Notes: generated from the letters alone by a model not told the origin. A DNA stretch of 64,000 nt from Raphanus sativus (GCF_000801105.2 NC_079515.1:4154001-4218000); one strand, 5' to 3'. Numbered from the stretch's first letter, positions 49,733 to 61,506 are shown. Made by a program: numbers and translations.

Positions 49733-49870
49733 GATGAAACCCTAGAAGACGGCTACACAATTATATGAGCTTTAGAGGTGATCCGCAAGGATATATATAC
49801 GCAGGGAGAGTCCTAATTAAATTACGGTTCTACCCTTAACCAGGCTCAATGTTAGGCCCACCATGGGCTT
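49733..49870 (-). promoter_or_regulatory. Promoter of the snoRNA pair: site II, TATA, telo-box
   Basis: Read in the direction of the snoRNAs: two site II-like motifs AGCCCA and TGGGCC (49869-49855), a TATA stretch gtatatatat (49800-49791), and TAGGGTTT (telo-box; aaaccctag at 49736-49744). Telo-box plus site II is the known signature of plant snoRNA and ribosomal gene promoters. Nothing else in the interval explains it. Confidence 0.6.
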
Positions 49871-50271
49871 TTCTAATCAAGTATATTTTTAAAGAGGAAA
49901 ATGAGCCCTGACCCAATGGACAATGAGATTTGTTCTTGTCCGTGAGGTTACCATCTCCAATTAGATCAAGCTTAATGGTAAGTTTACTACTTGGATTGGA
50001 ATTCAACAATTTGGACAACGTCGTTAAGTTTTTGTTTCAAGCGAGACAAAAAAAAAAACGATAAGACACAACATCACATTCACTAATGATGAACAAAACT
50101 TTCTTTTACACAGACACTGGTTGATACAAAGCTTTACAAAGGAAGGAGGAGAGAAAGAACACAACTTTCATAAATAACCTCATCTTCTTCACACTTCAAC
50201 TCTCTCCTCTCCCTCTCTTTCTCCAATGCGAATCCAATTAGTAAAAATCACAAACAACACAAAGTTATCTG

Positions 50272-51519
50272 TTACCAATCATCATCATCCAGGCTAGCCC
50301 TGTGAAAACACATGACGGTGCATATGAATATGAAGAAGGATGTGAACTCTATCAGCATCGCACCCGTCTCGATCATTCCAGCATGCCTTAATATGATCGG
50401 AATCGCCAGGCTGCCCACTGTTGATGCTCCTGTCAAGAACTTCGCTGCATCTATCCACCTGCGTCAAGGAGTAAATTCAGTGATTCAATGTTTAGTAATT
50501 TTTGAATTAGTAGTGAAGGCGTTAACTGACCCTCCACCATCTCGACTAATTAGGAATTGGGTTGAGCCTCCTCCAAAGAACATGCATGGCATAGGCACAA
50601 CCACATACATGAGTGCTGACAGCATTGGCCACCAGTTACTATATATCGCACACGCCTGACAATTAGACACAACAACAACAAAAAAAGGTTACTGCTATAT
50701 TGATTATCGGATGAGTAGACTTTGTGGCACTCATCAAATGATACAATCCACTAAGAAGAGAAATCATCTGAGAAACTTATCAAATATGAAAACATCTGCC
50801 AAACCTTGCTTCTTGTAACAGAATCTCAAAAGAAGAAGAAAAAAACAAGACACCTAAATAAGGAAGGCCCTCATATGAGTTCAGGAGGGAAGATGCTCAA
50901 GTCATTAGCAAGTACTGTAAGTAAGCAGTTGCACTGCCTAGCATTTCTCACTATAGCTACCATATATAGGTAATATGTGTGAGAAGAATGATCTTTACAG
51001 AAATGAAGCTAAAAAATTCATGATCTATTCTAGAGCAAGTAGGAGGGTATGATGAGGCTAGAAGAGTAATACAAGTAGGAAGCATACCAGAATCTGTAGG
51101 AGGATACTGGATGAAAACATGAAGGCAAGTCCAGCAAGTCTGTGTATCAAAACAAAAAACAATCCTATAAAGATCACGATTCACGAGAATACCACTTGAC
51201 ACGAATGTAACAACAAAAGAGCTTTTGGAGTCTTGAACTTACACTGTAACAAAAAACATCAAATTTGAGCATTCCAGAAGATATATGAAAAAATGAAAAA
51301 AAAAATCAAATTAGCAAAACAAATTGTGTAAGTCTGAAACAATTCAAAACCCTAGCTCACAAAATCATGAAAAGCACTGAACAACCAGCTAACAATCTGA
51401 ATGAATCAAGACTCGAATCCAAGAGAAAACACCACAAATAGCGTTTTGAACCATATAGAATCTGATTCGATTCGGTGAGAGAGGTGATTTTTTTTTTTAC
51501 CTTCGATAGTCATCGCCAT
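50272..51519 (-). CDS. VPS55: VPS55-like endosomal membrane protein, with a putative 1-nt exon
   Basis: Exons on the minus strand are 51519-51501, 51243 (single base), 51139-51088, 50655-50531 and 50458-50272, giving 127 residues. VPS55/LEPROT proteins are small endosomal membrane proteins that act with VPS68 in late-endosome-to-vacuole traffic. Four hydrophobic segments are visible: LAGLAFMFSSSILLQILACA, ALMYVVVPMPCMFF, ASTVGSLAIPIILRHA, and a last one around FTSFFIFICTVMCF. The NWWPML motif after segment one is typical of the plant family. Exon 1 (MAMTIE plus one base) joins the next coding exon in frame only if one extra base is included. A lone T at 51243 has TTTTTTGTTACAG before it and GTAAGT after it. 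The alternative is initiation at the internal Met (MFSSSIL), which would cut segment one. Matches the position of At3g11530. Confidence 0.88.
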
Positions 51520-52150
51520 GTCGGCGACTGAATAAAGTTCTGAGTAACGGAGATCGACTCTCGATGATCGCCGGTGAGATTTCGTTGTTACCCAGAGAGA
51601 GAAGGAAGGGGAAATAGACTCGGGGATTGTGAGCAAAACCGAACAATGTCTAACCCAAACCGAGACCGGGTAAAATTGGTTTTCTTTCATTGATTGATTC
51701 CATTCCTACTACTCTGGATTGGTTTATTATGTGACTGGGTTGTCGTTTTTTTAATTAATGAACATTTAATCTTATTTACCTACTTGATCATGAATATGGA
51801 AATTATTTTTATCATTTGCTGTTGCGGTTTCGATATTATAATTCTGAATTTTAAATCATTACACACTATAATACGATCTGCTAATTAGTGGCATAGATTT
51901 ATGAAAATACGACTTAAGAAAATACTAGCGACATAAGATATCTCCAACTCAACTCTATTTTTTACTCTAAAATAGAGTAAAAGTGAATATGAAGTAACAA
52001 ATGCTCCAGCCTCCAGCTCAACTTCATATCTCACTTTATTTTGAAGTTTACTTTATAAATAAAGTAATCTATTTTTTATTTGTTCATGACTCTATTACGG
52101 AATAAAGTATAGAGTAGGGTTGAATCAATTTTACTCCATAATCACTTTAC
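51520..52150. other. VPS55 promoter and a MITE-like stretch
   Basis: No gene is seen. 51520-51660 should hold the VPS55 leader. From about 51940 the sequence is repeat-like, with 'ttttactctaaaatagagtaaaa' palindromes and several 'actttatt/aataaagt' words, resembling a stowaway- or hAT-like MITE. The LINE starts within it. Similar text occurs in intron 2 of copy A (2210-2480). Confidence 0.45.
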
Positions 52151-54634
52151 TCTATTTTACTGACAATATTATGATTGCTCAAGAAATGTTTCATGCTATC
52201 AGAACCAAGCCAAGCGGGCGCAACAAAAGAATAGCTATTAAAACAGATATGAGCAAAGCCTATGATAGGATAGAATGGTCATTTATTGAAGCTGTAATGA
52301 GAAAGATGAGTTTCTCAGAAACATGGATCACATGGATAATGAGATGCATTACGTCTGTACAATACAAAGTCCTCGTGAATGGGCAACCAAGAGGAAATAT
52401 TATCCCAGGAAGGGGCATACGCCAAGAAGATCCTTTATCTCCTTTCATTTTTATTCTATGCACGGAAGCGCTCGTTAGCCTTCTTAATCATGTAGAGAAC
52501 CAGAGAAAGATAACGGGGATGTGCGTTACTCGCGCGTGTCCATCGGTATCTCACCTATTATTTGCTGATGATAGCCTCTTCTTTTGTAAGGCGGAGCCCC
52601 GTGAATGTGAAGAAGTAATAAAAGTGATCAGGATCTATGGTAAGGCATTAGGACAATGTATTAACTTTGATAAATCCTCCTTACTCTTTGGTAAGAGGAT
52701 TAACGCAACAACAAGGCAAGCTATTAAAGATGTACTCGAAATACAGAATGATGGAGAGATGGAGATTTACTTGGGTATTCCAGAAGATATTAGTGGTTCA
52801 AAATGCAAGCTCTTTGCTTTCCTAAAAGACAAATTAATGCATAGAGTGAATGGCTGGACAGGTCGTTGGCTCTCGAAAGGTGGGAATGAGGTATTGATTA
52901 AGTCCATTTTGCTAGCTCTCCTGACGTATGTTATGTCTACTTTCCTGCTCCCATTGGAGATATGTGAAAACCTTGCCAGTGCTATTGCCCAATTCTGGTG
53001 GAGCTCAAATCCCCCCCAAAAGAGGAATACACTGGTCGAAATGGGAGAAAGTTTGCCTACCGAGAGAAGAAGGAGGGATTGGATTTCGCATGATCCATAA
53101 GTTCAACCTGACATTATTAGCAAAACAATTATGGAGGCTAACACAAAATCCGGATTCGCTGGTCGCCCGGGTCTTAAGAGGAAGATATTACATACTAAAC
53201 TCGCATTTGCGAGTAAATTCTGTAAACAGTCCTTCTTATGTGTGGACTAGTATTTCTGCTGCGAGAGAGCTTTTGTTGCTAGGAATAAGGCAGAAAATAC
53301 ACTCTGGTTATGAGGTGAAGGTGTGGGAGGATCTCTGGATTCCAATGATTCCTGCTAGGCCGGCTATACCTATAGCGCCAGTTATGCATCCAAATATGAG
53401 AGTGAGTGATCTTATTAATCAGGAGTTGAAGGAATGTGATGTTGATCTACTGGAACAATATGTCAGCCCTGCTGACATACCCCTTATAAGGAGTTTGGCC
53501 ATAAGCACAACTCATAAGCCTGACACATTTTGCTGGAGCTTCACAAGAAATAGACAATATACGGCAAGTCGGGATATTGGGTTGCTCAAAATCTTTTGAA
53601 GGATGCAGACGAAAAACAAGTATTAGAGCCAAGTATTACAAAGCTTCAAGCCTTTGCTTGGAAGATAAAGGCGCCGAAGAAAATTTGTCATCTTATATGG
53701 CAATTGTTAACTGGTCAAGTGGCAGTAACGAGAAATCTAGTAAGGCGAAATATGAGATGTGATAATTACTGTCCGAGATGTGGTGCGCCAGAAGAATCAG
53801 TAACACATGCTATTTTCGAATGCCCACATGCTCTACAAGTTTGGTTACACTCATCAACTCCAACGAGTCCTACTGTTTTTCCAGCATCAAGTATATACAC
53901 GAATATGAACTACCTCTTCTGGGAAAAGAACGGTATACTTGAAACAGATCAAGACAGGGATCCTTATCCCTGGTTGATTTGGTATATCTGGAAGGCTCGA
54001 AATGATAAACTCTTTAGGGGCATAGACAGAGATCCTCTGGAACTAGTTCGATATGCTGAGAGTGAGTGTCAAGCTTGGTTTAATGCCAATGAAACGATAT
54101 CACCAGTGGTACAAGAGAGTAACGTAGAGGAACCTCAAGTCATAAGCTTGAGCAATATTTGTTTGCTGGATGGATCTTGGACATCTCAGGTCCAATTTAG
54201 TGGGTGTGGATGGGTCTGGTTGGACAGTGGGGGAATCACGCAACTCATGGGATCACATAACTTACCCAGAAGAGAATCAGCTCTGCACTCAGAAGTGGAA
54301 ACACTTCGATGGGTGATGGAGAATATGCTTCAACATTCAACTTGCCAGAACTTTAGAACAGACTGCAAGAATTTGATTGCTATGATCAAGGAACCTCATG
54401 CTTGGCCAAGTTTTGCTACGGAACTAGAGAGGATAGAGACACTGCTCATATGCTTCCCAGACTTCAAGATTTCTTATATTCCTAGAGCGCGTAATCAGAT
54501 TTCTGATTTTTTAGCTAAGACAGCTAGATCTTTTCATATGAAGTTACATTTTATTGGTTGTTCTATTCCGGTCTAGTTACCCAAACCACGTCAAGCTTAA
54601 GTAATAGAATAGCCGTTTGCCGTCAAAAAAAAAA
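52150..54634 (+). mobile_element. 5'-truncated LINE retrotransposon
   Basis: Reverse transcriptase, zf-RVT and RNase H domains follow in order and a poly(A) run closes the element (about 54625-54634). The endonuclease domain is missing, as expected for a 5'-truncated insertion. No clean target duplication was found. It lies between the divergent VPS55 and SPINDLY genes. Confidence 0.88.
52171..54576 (+). pseudogene. LINE reverse transcriptase / RNase H polyprotein, frameshifted
   Basis: The reverse transcriptase reads AIKTDMSKAYDRIEWSFI, GRGIRQEDPLSPFIFILCTEAL and HLLFADDSLFF (catalytic FADD). The frame then shifts at a C7 run near 53010-53018 and continues as GIHWSKWEKVCLPREEGGIGFR. A second shift near 53565 changes SGYWVAQNLLKDADEK. 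The third frame holds a zf-RVT region (CPRCGAPEESVTHAIFECPHA) and an RNase H domain (LLDGSWTSQVQFSGCGWVW ... SYIPRARNQISDFLAKTAR) to a stop at 54576. The residues needed for catalysis look kept, so it is not very old, but the two shifts prevent one protein. Confidence 0.88.
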
Positions 54635-55500
54635 CTAATTCATATTAGGATATATAAGTTTTTATCGTAGTTCACTAATTCATTTAATTAATAATTTTGT
54701 CACTCTTTTTTTTTTGCGTTTCTTGTATCACTCTTCCATTGATGAGGCAGGCATCATTATTGACAAAGTTTGTAGATCATGCTAATCATGGTACAATATT
54801 TGTTTGTCAAGATTTTTGGAACTCAAATTTTAGCAATACCAATTGTTGTGTTGTTTTAGTTAAAAGACATTTTTGTGGGTTTAAATTGGAATGGCGACAC
54901 GTCGACAACATCAATATCAACACAAAGCAATTGTTATTGTTGGTTCCTACATCCCATATGGTGTTTTTTAAAAAGCTTTTTGTTTTGTTCTATATCTAAT
55001 CTAATAGTTTTTTTTGTTTTGTTCATGTAGTGAATAAGTCTCTTTGGATAATCGAAATTATAAATAGCCTAATGTTTTTTTTTGACTTTTAACCAAAACA
55101 AAACAGCATGGTCCAGTCCAGTTATTATTCCACACTGATTTGACATTGCAAACCACTAGGAGACAAAGTGATCGCTAAACCAAAGTAAAGAACGCAAAAC
55201 GCAAGTGGGCCGACACAATCCTAACTATTTTGACGCCCACTTGTTCACCTTCTCTGTTCATTGCCCACTCTTTTTGCACGCGAAGAGTAATTTTCTTACA
55301 ATCCATGGATTTAAATTTAACCACAGTTACTAAAAAAACAAAATAAAAATAAGACAGGACGTTGCTTCTGTCAGCTGGCTCGGACCGACCTCATACCTCC
55401 CGCTTTCTCTTGTCCCCGCCCCGAGCCTAGAGGCTACGCCGTCGCCGCCTCCGGTCAGTCCAATTAACGGCCAAGCAAACGTCTTTAACGGTTTGGGCTT
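54635..55500. other. Spacer and upstream region of SPINDLY
   Basis: No gene is supported. The SPINDLY promoter should be in the last 400 bp. The sequence around 55360-55460 is GC-rich (ctcccgctttctcttgtccc..., gtcgccgcctccgg) and probably lies in the promoter or leader. Confidence 0.4.
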
Positions 55501-55554
55501 GGAAGCTATAAAAATCCCTAACTGATCAACGCTTCCTGTTTTCACGGAGGAGCG

Positions 55555-55764
55555 AGGCGAAGATCAGTCTCTCACGCTCACCCGTAAGTTTTTTTTTTGG
55601 TTAAACCCTAATAATGGGCAATTTAAAGCTTGGATTTTTAGGGTTTTTGTGTGATGCAATCTTAGGTTTTTTTTTTGTAACTGAATGTGTTGGGTTGGGG
55701 CTGATACTGTGAAAGATCAAACCTTTAAGCTTCGTTGGAATGTTGGCCTTGTAGGCCTCTCGAG
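55555..55764 (+). other. SPINDLY 5' untranslated exon and leader intron
   Basis: A leader exon ending near 55582 (ctcacgctcaccc, then GTAAGTTT) is followed by an intron ending in ccttgtag at 55754. The next exon begins ten bases before the ATG. Exact transcription start is unknown. Confidence 0.55.
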
Positions 55765-58700
55765 ATGGTTGGGCTTGAAGATAGTGCTGAGAGGAGGGAG
55801 AGTTCACGAGCTGTAGAGAATGGTTTTGCCAATGCGTCTCAATCGCCAAAGGCTACTACTACTCAAGGGAATAATAACGATACGCTTTCATATGCGAACA
55901 TTCTCCGAGCGAGGAACAAGTTCGCTGATGCGCTTGCTCTCTACGAGACTATGCTGGAGAGAGATTGCAAGAACGTCGAAGCTCACATTGGGAAAGGGAT
56001 ATGCTTGCAGACGCAGAAGAACAAAGGGGATCTTGCTTTTGATTGTTTCTCCGAAGCGATCAGGTTGGATCCTCATAACGCTTGTGCCCTCACCCACTGT
56101 GGGATACTTCATAAAGAAGAAGGACGCCTCGTTGAAGCTGCTGAGGTTTGACATAAGCTGCTGAGGCTCCTGATTTTTGTTTAATTATCTAAATGGTCAT
56201 ACTTTGTACAGTCCTACCAGAAAGCACTGATGGCAGACGCATCATACAAGCCAGCAGCGGAGTGTTTAGCCATTGTTTTGACCGACCTTGGAACTAGCCT
56301 GAAGCTGGCTGGGAATACACAGGAGGGAATTCAAAAGTACTACGAAGCCCTTAAGATTGACCCTCACTATGCTGTAAATTTTTCTGATCTTTCTTCATTC
56401 TGTTTTGTGTTGTTTGCCCTGGTACCATTTAACTGCTTCTCTAACCAATAACGCTAAAAATTTCCTTATGCAGCCTGCATATTACAACTTAGGTGTTGTG
56501 TACTCCGAACTGATGCAATATGACACTGCGTTGGGCTGCTACGAGAAGGCTGCACTTGAGAGGCCTATGTATGCCGAAGCGTATTGTAACATGGGTGTCA
56601 TCTATAAGAACCGTGGTGACTTGGAGATGGCAATTACTTGTTATGAGAGGTAACATATATCTTATCTCGTTGCTAAATATTAGTTGTTGTTTAAGTGCTT
56701 TGCTGAGAGTACATGGCACTGATTTTTTTATTTTTTCTGCCATTAGATGTCTAGCTGTATCTCCAAACTTTGAGATTGCAAAGAATAATATGGCCATAGC
56801 TCTGACAGATCTAGGAACAAAGGTAATAAATAATCCTTAACTTCTAAAAAATTCTTTATGAACTTTTTTTTTTGTTTAGCTTTGGTAATAATGCTTTTAC
56901 TATTGGTGAGTAGCTGTGAGCACATCTGAGTTGACTATGATATTTCAGGTTAAACTTGAAGGCGATGTGAGCCAAGGAGTGGCATATTACAAGAAGGCTC
57001 TCTATTATAACTGGCACTACGCAGATGCTATGTATAATCTTGGGGTCGCTTATGGTGAAATGCTGAAGTTTGACATGGTATTTAATTTGTGGTTTATTCA
57101 AATGAGAGGTGGAGCCAAATAATGAACTCTGTCTGTGATCATGATTGTGTTCTCTATGTGCAGGCGATTGTCTTCTATGAGCTTGCTTTCCACTTCAATC
57201 CACAGTGTGCTGAGGCTTGCAACAACTTGGGAGTACTTTACAAAGACCGTGACAACCTTGATAAAGCCGTGGAGTGTTATCAGGTATTTTTATTTTATGC
57301 AAAAATGATTTCATTGTTTATTTGTGGCTAACAATACTCCCAACCCTTTGTAGATGGCTCTGTCAATCAAACCAAATTTTGCACAGTCGCTTAATAACCT
57401 TGGTGTCGTCTACACAGTCCAGGTTTGATATAAGATTAAGTGTGGCTTAATGTTTCCTTGATGAATCTAATCTATACACTCAATCGAGTGATTTTTATAC
57501 TACAGGGGAAAATGGATGCTGCTGCAAGCATGATCGAGAAGGCAATCCTTGCAAATCCAACTTATGCAGAAGCCTTTAACAACTTAGGTTTGATTCCTCT
57601 CTTCTGTTATGTTCCTTACGTGAGACCAGACCACTGTTTGTTAAATTATATTCCTTTTAGATTTAATGTTTTTTTTTTAATCTTTTCCTACTTTCCTGGA
57701 GCTAGGTGGTGTTTTTTAGTTTCGGTTTTAACCAGTTTCATGGTGCGATTCAAATGTAGGTGTTCTTTACAGAGACGCTGGAAATATAACGGCGGCTATT
57801 GATGCTTATGAGGAGTGCCTTAAGATAGATCCAGATTCTCGCAATGCTGGCCAGGTAAATTCCCTAGCTCTTCTTTGATATGACGTTGAAAAGATATATG
57901 CGTGTGAAACCTACTTCTCCGTTATGTAGAACCGATTGCTTGCCATGAATTACATAAATGAAGGACTCGATGACAAACTATTTGAGGCTCACAGGTTAGA
58001 ACATATATCATGAGTAGTGTGGTTTGCTCTTATGGGACTTACAGTGGTAATTCTTCTGAACACAGAGACTGGGGTTGGCGCTTCACAAGATTACACGCAC
58101 AGTACACTTCGTGGGACAATCTTAAAGATCCAGAGCGACCTATTATCATTGGATACATCTCCCCAGATTTCTTCACTCATTCAGTATCTTATTTCATTGA
58201 AGCGCCCCTCACGCATCATGATTACACAAAGTACAAAGTTGTGGTTTATTCAGCGGTAGTTAAGGTAATGTTTTATTTTTCTCCTTTCCGTCAATGCAAT
58301 TAATTTCCTTGTTTCTCGTTGCACATTATCCTTTTTTGAGCAAATCCTTTCTCTCTTGTGGTTTTACAGGCAGATGCGAAAACATTCAGGTTTAGGGATA
58401 AAGTATTGAAGAAAGGTGGAGTTTGGAAAGATATATACGGAATAGATGAGAAAAAGATTGCAAGTATGGTCCGAGAAGATAAAATCGACATTTTGGTAGA
58501 ACTCACTGGCCATACAGCGAACAACAAGTTGGGAACAATGGCCTGCAGACCAGCACCTGTTCAGGTGAGAGGATATTAAAAAATTGTTTTTCAGATTTTT
58601 GTTTTTTTGGTGACTTTTCGTTTCAAGTTTGCTTTAATTGGTTTTTAATTATTAGGTTACTTGGATCGGCTATCCAAACACGACGGGTTTACCCACTGTT

Positions 58701-59910
58701 GATTACAGAATTACTGATTCGTTGGCTGATCCACCAGATACCAAGCAGAAGTACGTTCTTGTTCATAACAGAATGGTGATTTAAATAGAATCCTTAAAAA
58801 TATCTCTTTTGTGTGTATCTAATTGCAGACAGATAGAGGAGCTGGTAAGGCTTCCGGAGTGTTTTCTTTGCTATACACCATCTCCAGAGGCTGGTCCTGT
58901 TTGTCCAACACCCGCTCTTTCCAATGGCTTTGTCACATTTGGTAGTTTCAACAATCTCGCAAAGGTTAGATTATACTTGTCCTTGGATCATAGTATCTCT
59001 TTTAATGGGTTTTAATGGTTTATCTCTGCGTTTTTTGGAATCAGATCACTCCTAAAGTGCTGCAAGTGTGGGCTAGGATACTGTGTGCAGTCCCCAATTC
59101 TCGTCTGGTGGTAAAATGCAAACCTTTCTGCTGCGATAGCATTAGGCAGAGGTTTCTCACGACGCTGGAGCAGCTTGGGTTAGAGTCAAAGCGCGTTGAT
59201 CTCTTGCCGCTGATTCTTTTCAACCACGATCATATGCAAGCTTATTCCTTAATGGATATAAGGTCAGTTTTGATACATTGTACATTTTTGCTACTGAAAC
59301 ACGCTGATGCAACTATACGATTCACATTCATGCAGTTTGGACACATTTCCTTATGCTGGAACCACCACTACCTGTGAATCTCTCTACATGGGAGTTCCAT
59401 GTTGGTGTTAGTCTTCTCAGTAACGTTGGTGAGTTCTTGGTAAAGTATGGTTTCTTTCTTACAAGGGACACGGTGTTCAGCTTATGCAACCGTTTCTTTG
59501 ATTTAGGTTTAGGACACTTGGTTGCTAAAAACGAGGATGAGTATGTGCAGTTATCTGTTGATCTAGCTTCCGATGTCACCGCTCTTTCAAAACTGAGGAT
59601 GAGTCTCCGGGACCTAATGGCGGGATCTCCTGTTTGTAACGGCCCTTCCTTTGCTGTTGCTCTTGAATCCGCATACCGAAATATGTGGAAGAAGTACTGC
59701 AAAGGTGAAGTACCTTCTTTGAGGCGAATGGAAATGCTGCAGAAAGAGGTCCAAGAAGATCCCTTAACCTCAAAGGACTTGGGATCACCGAGACTCAGCT
59801 TTACTGGAGAAGCCACTCCTTGTCTCAAGGCCAATGGTTCTGCTCCTGTGCCTTCCTCTTTACCAACCCAATCCTCGCAGCTCTCGAAGAGAATGGACTC
59901 CATTAGTTAA
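55765..59910 (+). pseudogene. SPY: SPINDLY O-fucosyltransferase, disrupted by a ~35-bp deletion
   Basis: Coding exons: 55765-56145, 56212-56373, 56474-56649, 56747-56822, 56949-57077, 57164-57283, 57354-57422, 57506-57587, 57760-57854, 57930-57994, 58066-58264, 58370-58564, 58656-58750, 58829-58964, 59045-59262, 59336-59428, 59507-59910. All splice sites are GT-AG, and phases agree except at the last-but-one exon. SPY is a nucleocytoplasmic protein O-fucosyltransferase acting on DELLA proteins and clock factors. The N-terminal half shows tandem TPRs (e.g. AYCNMGVIYKNRGDLEMAI, ACNNLGVLYKDRDNLDKAV), and the second half a GT41 catalytic domain (GYISPDFFTHSV, LVELTGHTANNKLG, VTFGSFNNLAKITPKV). 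In exon 59336-59428, GVP is followed directly by the bases of VGVSLL. The family segment CVTMAGSVHAHN is gone, the frame shifts, and TAG follows at 59409-59411. The predicted product stops at about residue 757 of about 909. Otherwise the gene looks well conserved. Confidence 0.9.
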
Positions 59911-60691
59911 CAGGAAAGCCAGAGACGCCAGCTAACCAAGCTGCTGTTTTATGCGGAAAAGATGTATGAAAACTCAATGAGTTTGCAGATTCTGTACCCA
60001 TATGGGTGAAGATGTGAAAGAGAGAGTCCATGAGATCTTCCTCCCTTTTTTACTTCCAAGACTATAGGAACTAGTTTTAGATTACTGTGTGTGTAGTAAA
60101 AAAACAGTAAAAATCACTTCCTTTTCTTTGTTTGGTTGTCTTCTACCAACTCTTAGTTTAGCTTTTGACAATGATTCTTGGGAAGTTTAATAGGTGGATG
60201 AATGATGTGTATTTGGAGTTTCTGTCTCATTTGAGAGAGATCAAGCTGTTGTATCAATTAGGTTCTAAGGCCTTTTAGATTGATTGTTTTCATGTGTTGA
60301 GTAATGAATCATATGACAGTAAATATCCTTTTCTAATTTATATCCAAAGCTTGTCAGTGACTAAACTATTTCATAAACTTTAAAAATCATGCTAAATAGT
60401 TGGCATGAAAGGACAGACAAAGTGAAAACCATAAACATTATGAACACACTTTTGACTTTGTATTATTCTTTTACTTAATGTTAACCAACTCCATATCTCT
60501 TTGTTTATTCAGTGTGAAGAGAGCAAAAAGAAAGCAACTAATACTCTCCATTATCCATTTCTTCTGCTCCATTTATTCCACCAAAACCCTAAATTTCCTA
60601 TAAAAACCATAATCCCGTTGCTCTCGTTCACCACCAAATCATCAAACAAACAACACAGAAGATTAGTCTAAAGCAACCAAATCAAAGAGAC
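59911..60691. other. SPINDLY 3' region and CASP2 promoter
   Basis: No gene is seen. 59911-60300 should contain the SPINDLY 3' untranslated region. 60500-60690 holds the CASP2 upstream region: a TATA-like cctataaaaac stretch at about 60598 and a leader before the ATG. Confidence 0.5.
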
Positions 60692-61506
60692 ATGAAGAAC
60701 GAATCTACATTCATTGATGTTCCTGCAGATTCCAGCTCAGCAATGAAAGGGAAAGCTCCTCTAATCGGTGTAGCTAAAGACCACACTGCAAGTGGCTCAG
60801 GTGGATACAACAGAGGCCTCTCAGTCTTCGACTTCCTCCTCCGTTTAGCTGCCATTGTTGCAGCATCAGTCGCCGCTGGAACCATGTTTACTAGCGACGA
60901 GACTCTTCCTTTCTTCACTCAGTTCTTACAGTTCCAAGCTGGCTACGACGATCTACCAACTTTCCAGTAACGACTTATACTGATGCTTTGATCAGTTATA
61001 TAGCTTCCTTGTGGCGCAAGTCACCTTACTAAGGTCATGTTTTTTTTTTCTTTTTTTCCAGGTTCTTTGTGATTGCCATGTCCTTGGTTTCAGGATACAT
61101 CGTCCTTTCACTTCCTATCTCCGTAGTTGCCATCGTTCGCCCTCTCGCCGCCGCTCCAAGACTCCTCTTGCTCGTTCTTGACACTGTATACATATACTTA
61201 AAAACACTACTACTTCAATATTGTTAACATGAGTATGATGTGATTAAAACACTAATTAAGTAAGAGTGCTTTGGTGTTGGTGGTGTACAGGCGGTTATGG
61301 GGTTGACCATGGCGGCTGCATCATCTGCGGCGGCGATATCTTATGTAGCACACAATGGAAACCAGAACACGAACTGGCTTCCCATTTGCCAACAGTTTGG
61401 TGACTTCTGTCAGAAAACCAGCGGGGCTGTGGTCTCTTCCTTTGTCGCCGTCGTGTTTTTCATGATCCTGGTTGTCCTCTCCGGAGTCGCTCTCAAAAGA
61501 CACTAA
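60692..61506 (+). CDS. CASP2: Casparian strip membrane domain protein (CASP2-like)
   Basis: Exons 60692-60966, 61062-61185 and 61291-61506 give 204 residues, the Arabidopsis CASP2 length. CASPs form a plasma-membrane scaffold in the root endodermis that recruits peroxidases and other enzymes for Casparian strip lignification. Four membrane segments are visible: [60 protein letters not shown], and [20 protein letters not shown]. The first extracellular loop ([20 protein letters not shown]) carries the nine-residue signature of true Casparian-strip CASPs. The second loop ([20 protein letters not shown]) has the conserved Trp and two Cys. The Arg of TM1 and Asp of TM3 region used in the MARVEL-like fold are kept (LLRLAA, LVLDT). 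Next to SPINDLY as in At3g11540-At3g11550. Confidence 0.96.

Noticed and set aside
54697..54999. 100-residue open frame between the LINE and SPINDLY
   Set aside because: No recognisable domain and biased composition; nothing supports transcription.
59353..59910. Long open frame across the last SPINDLY intron
   Set aside because: The 78-bp intron happens to be a multiple of three without a stop; it has good splice sites and the family protein lacks this segment.
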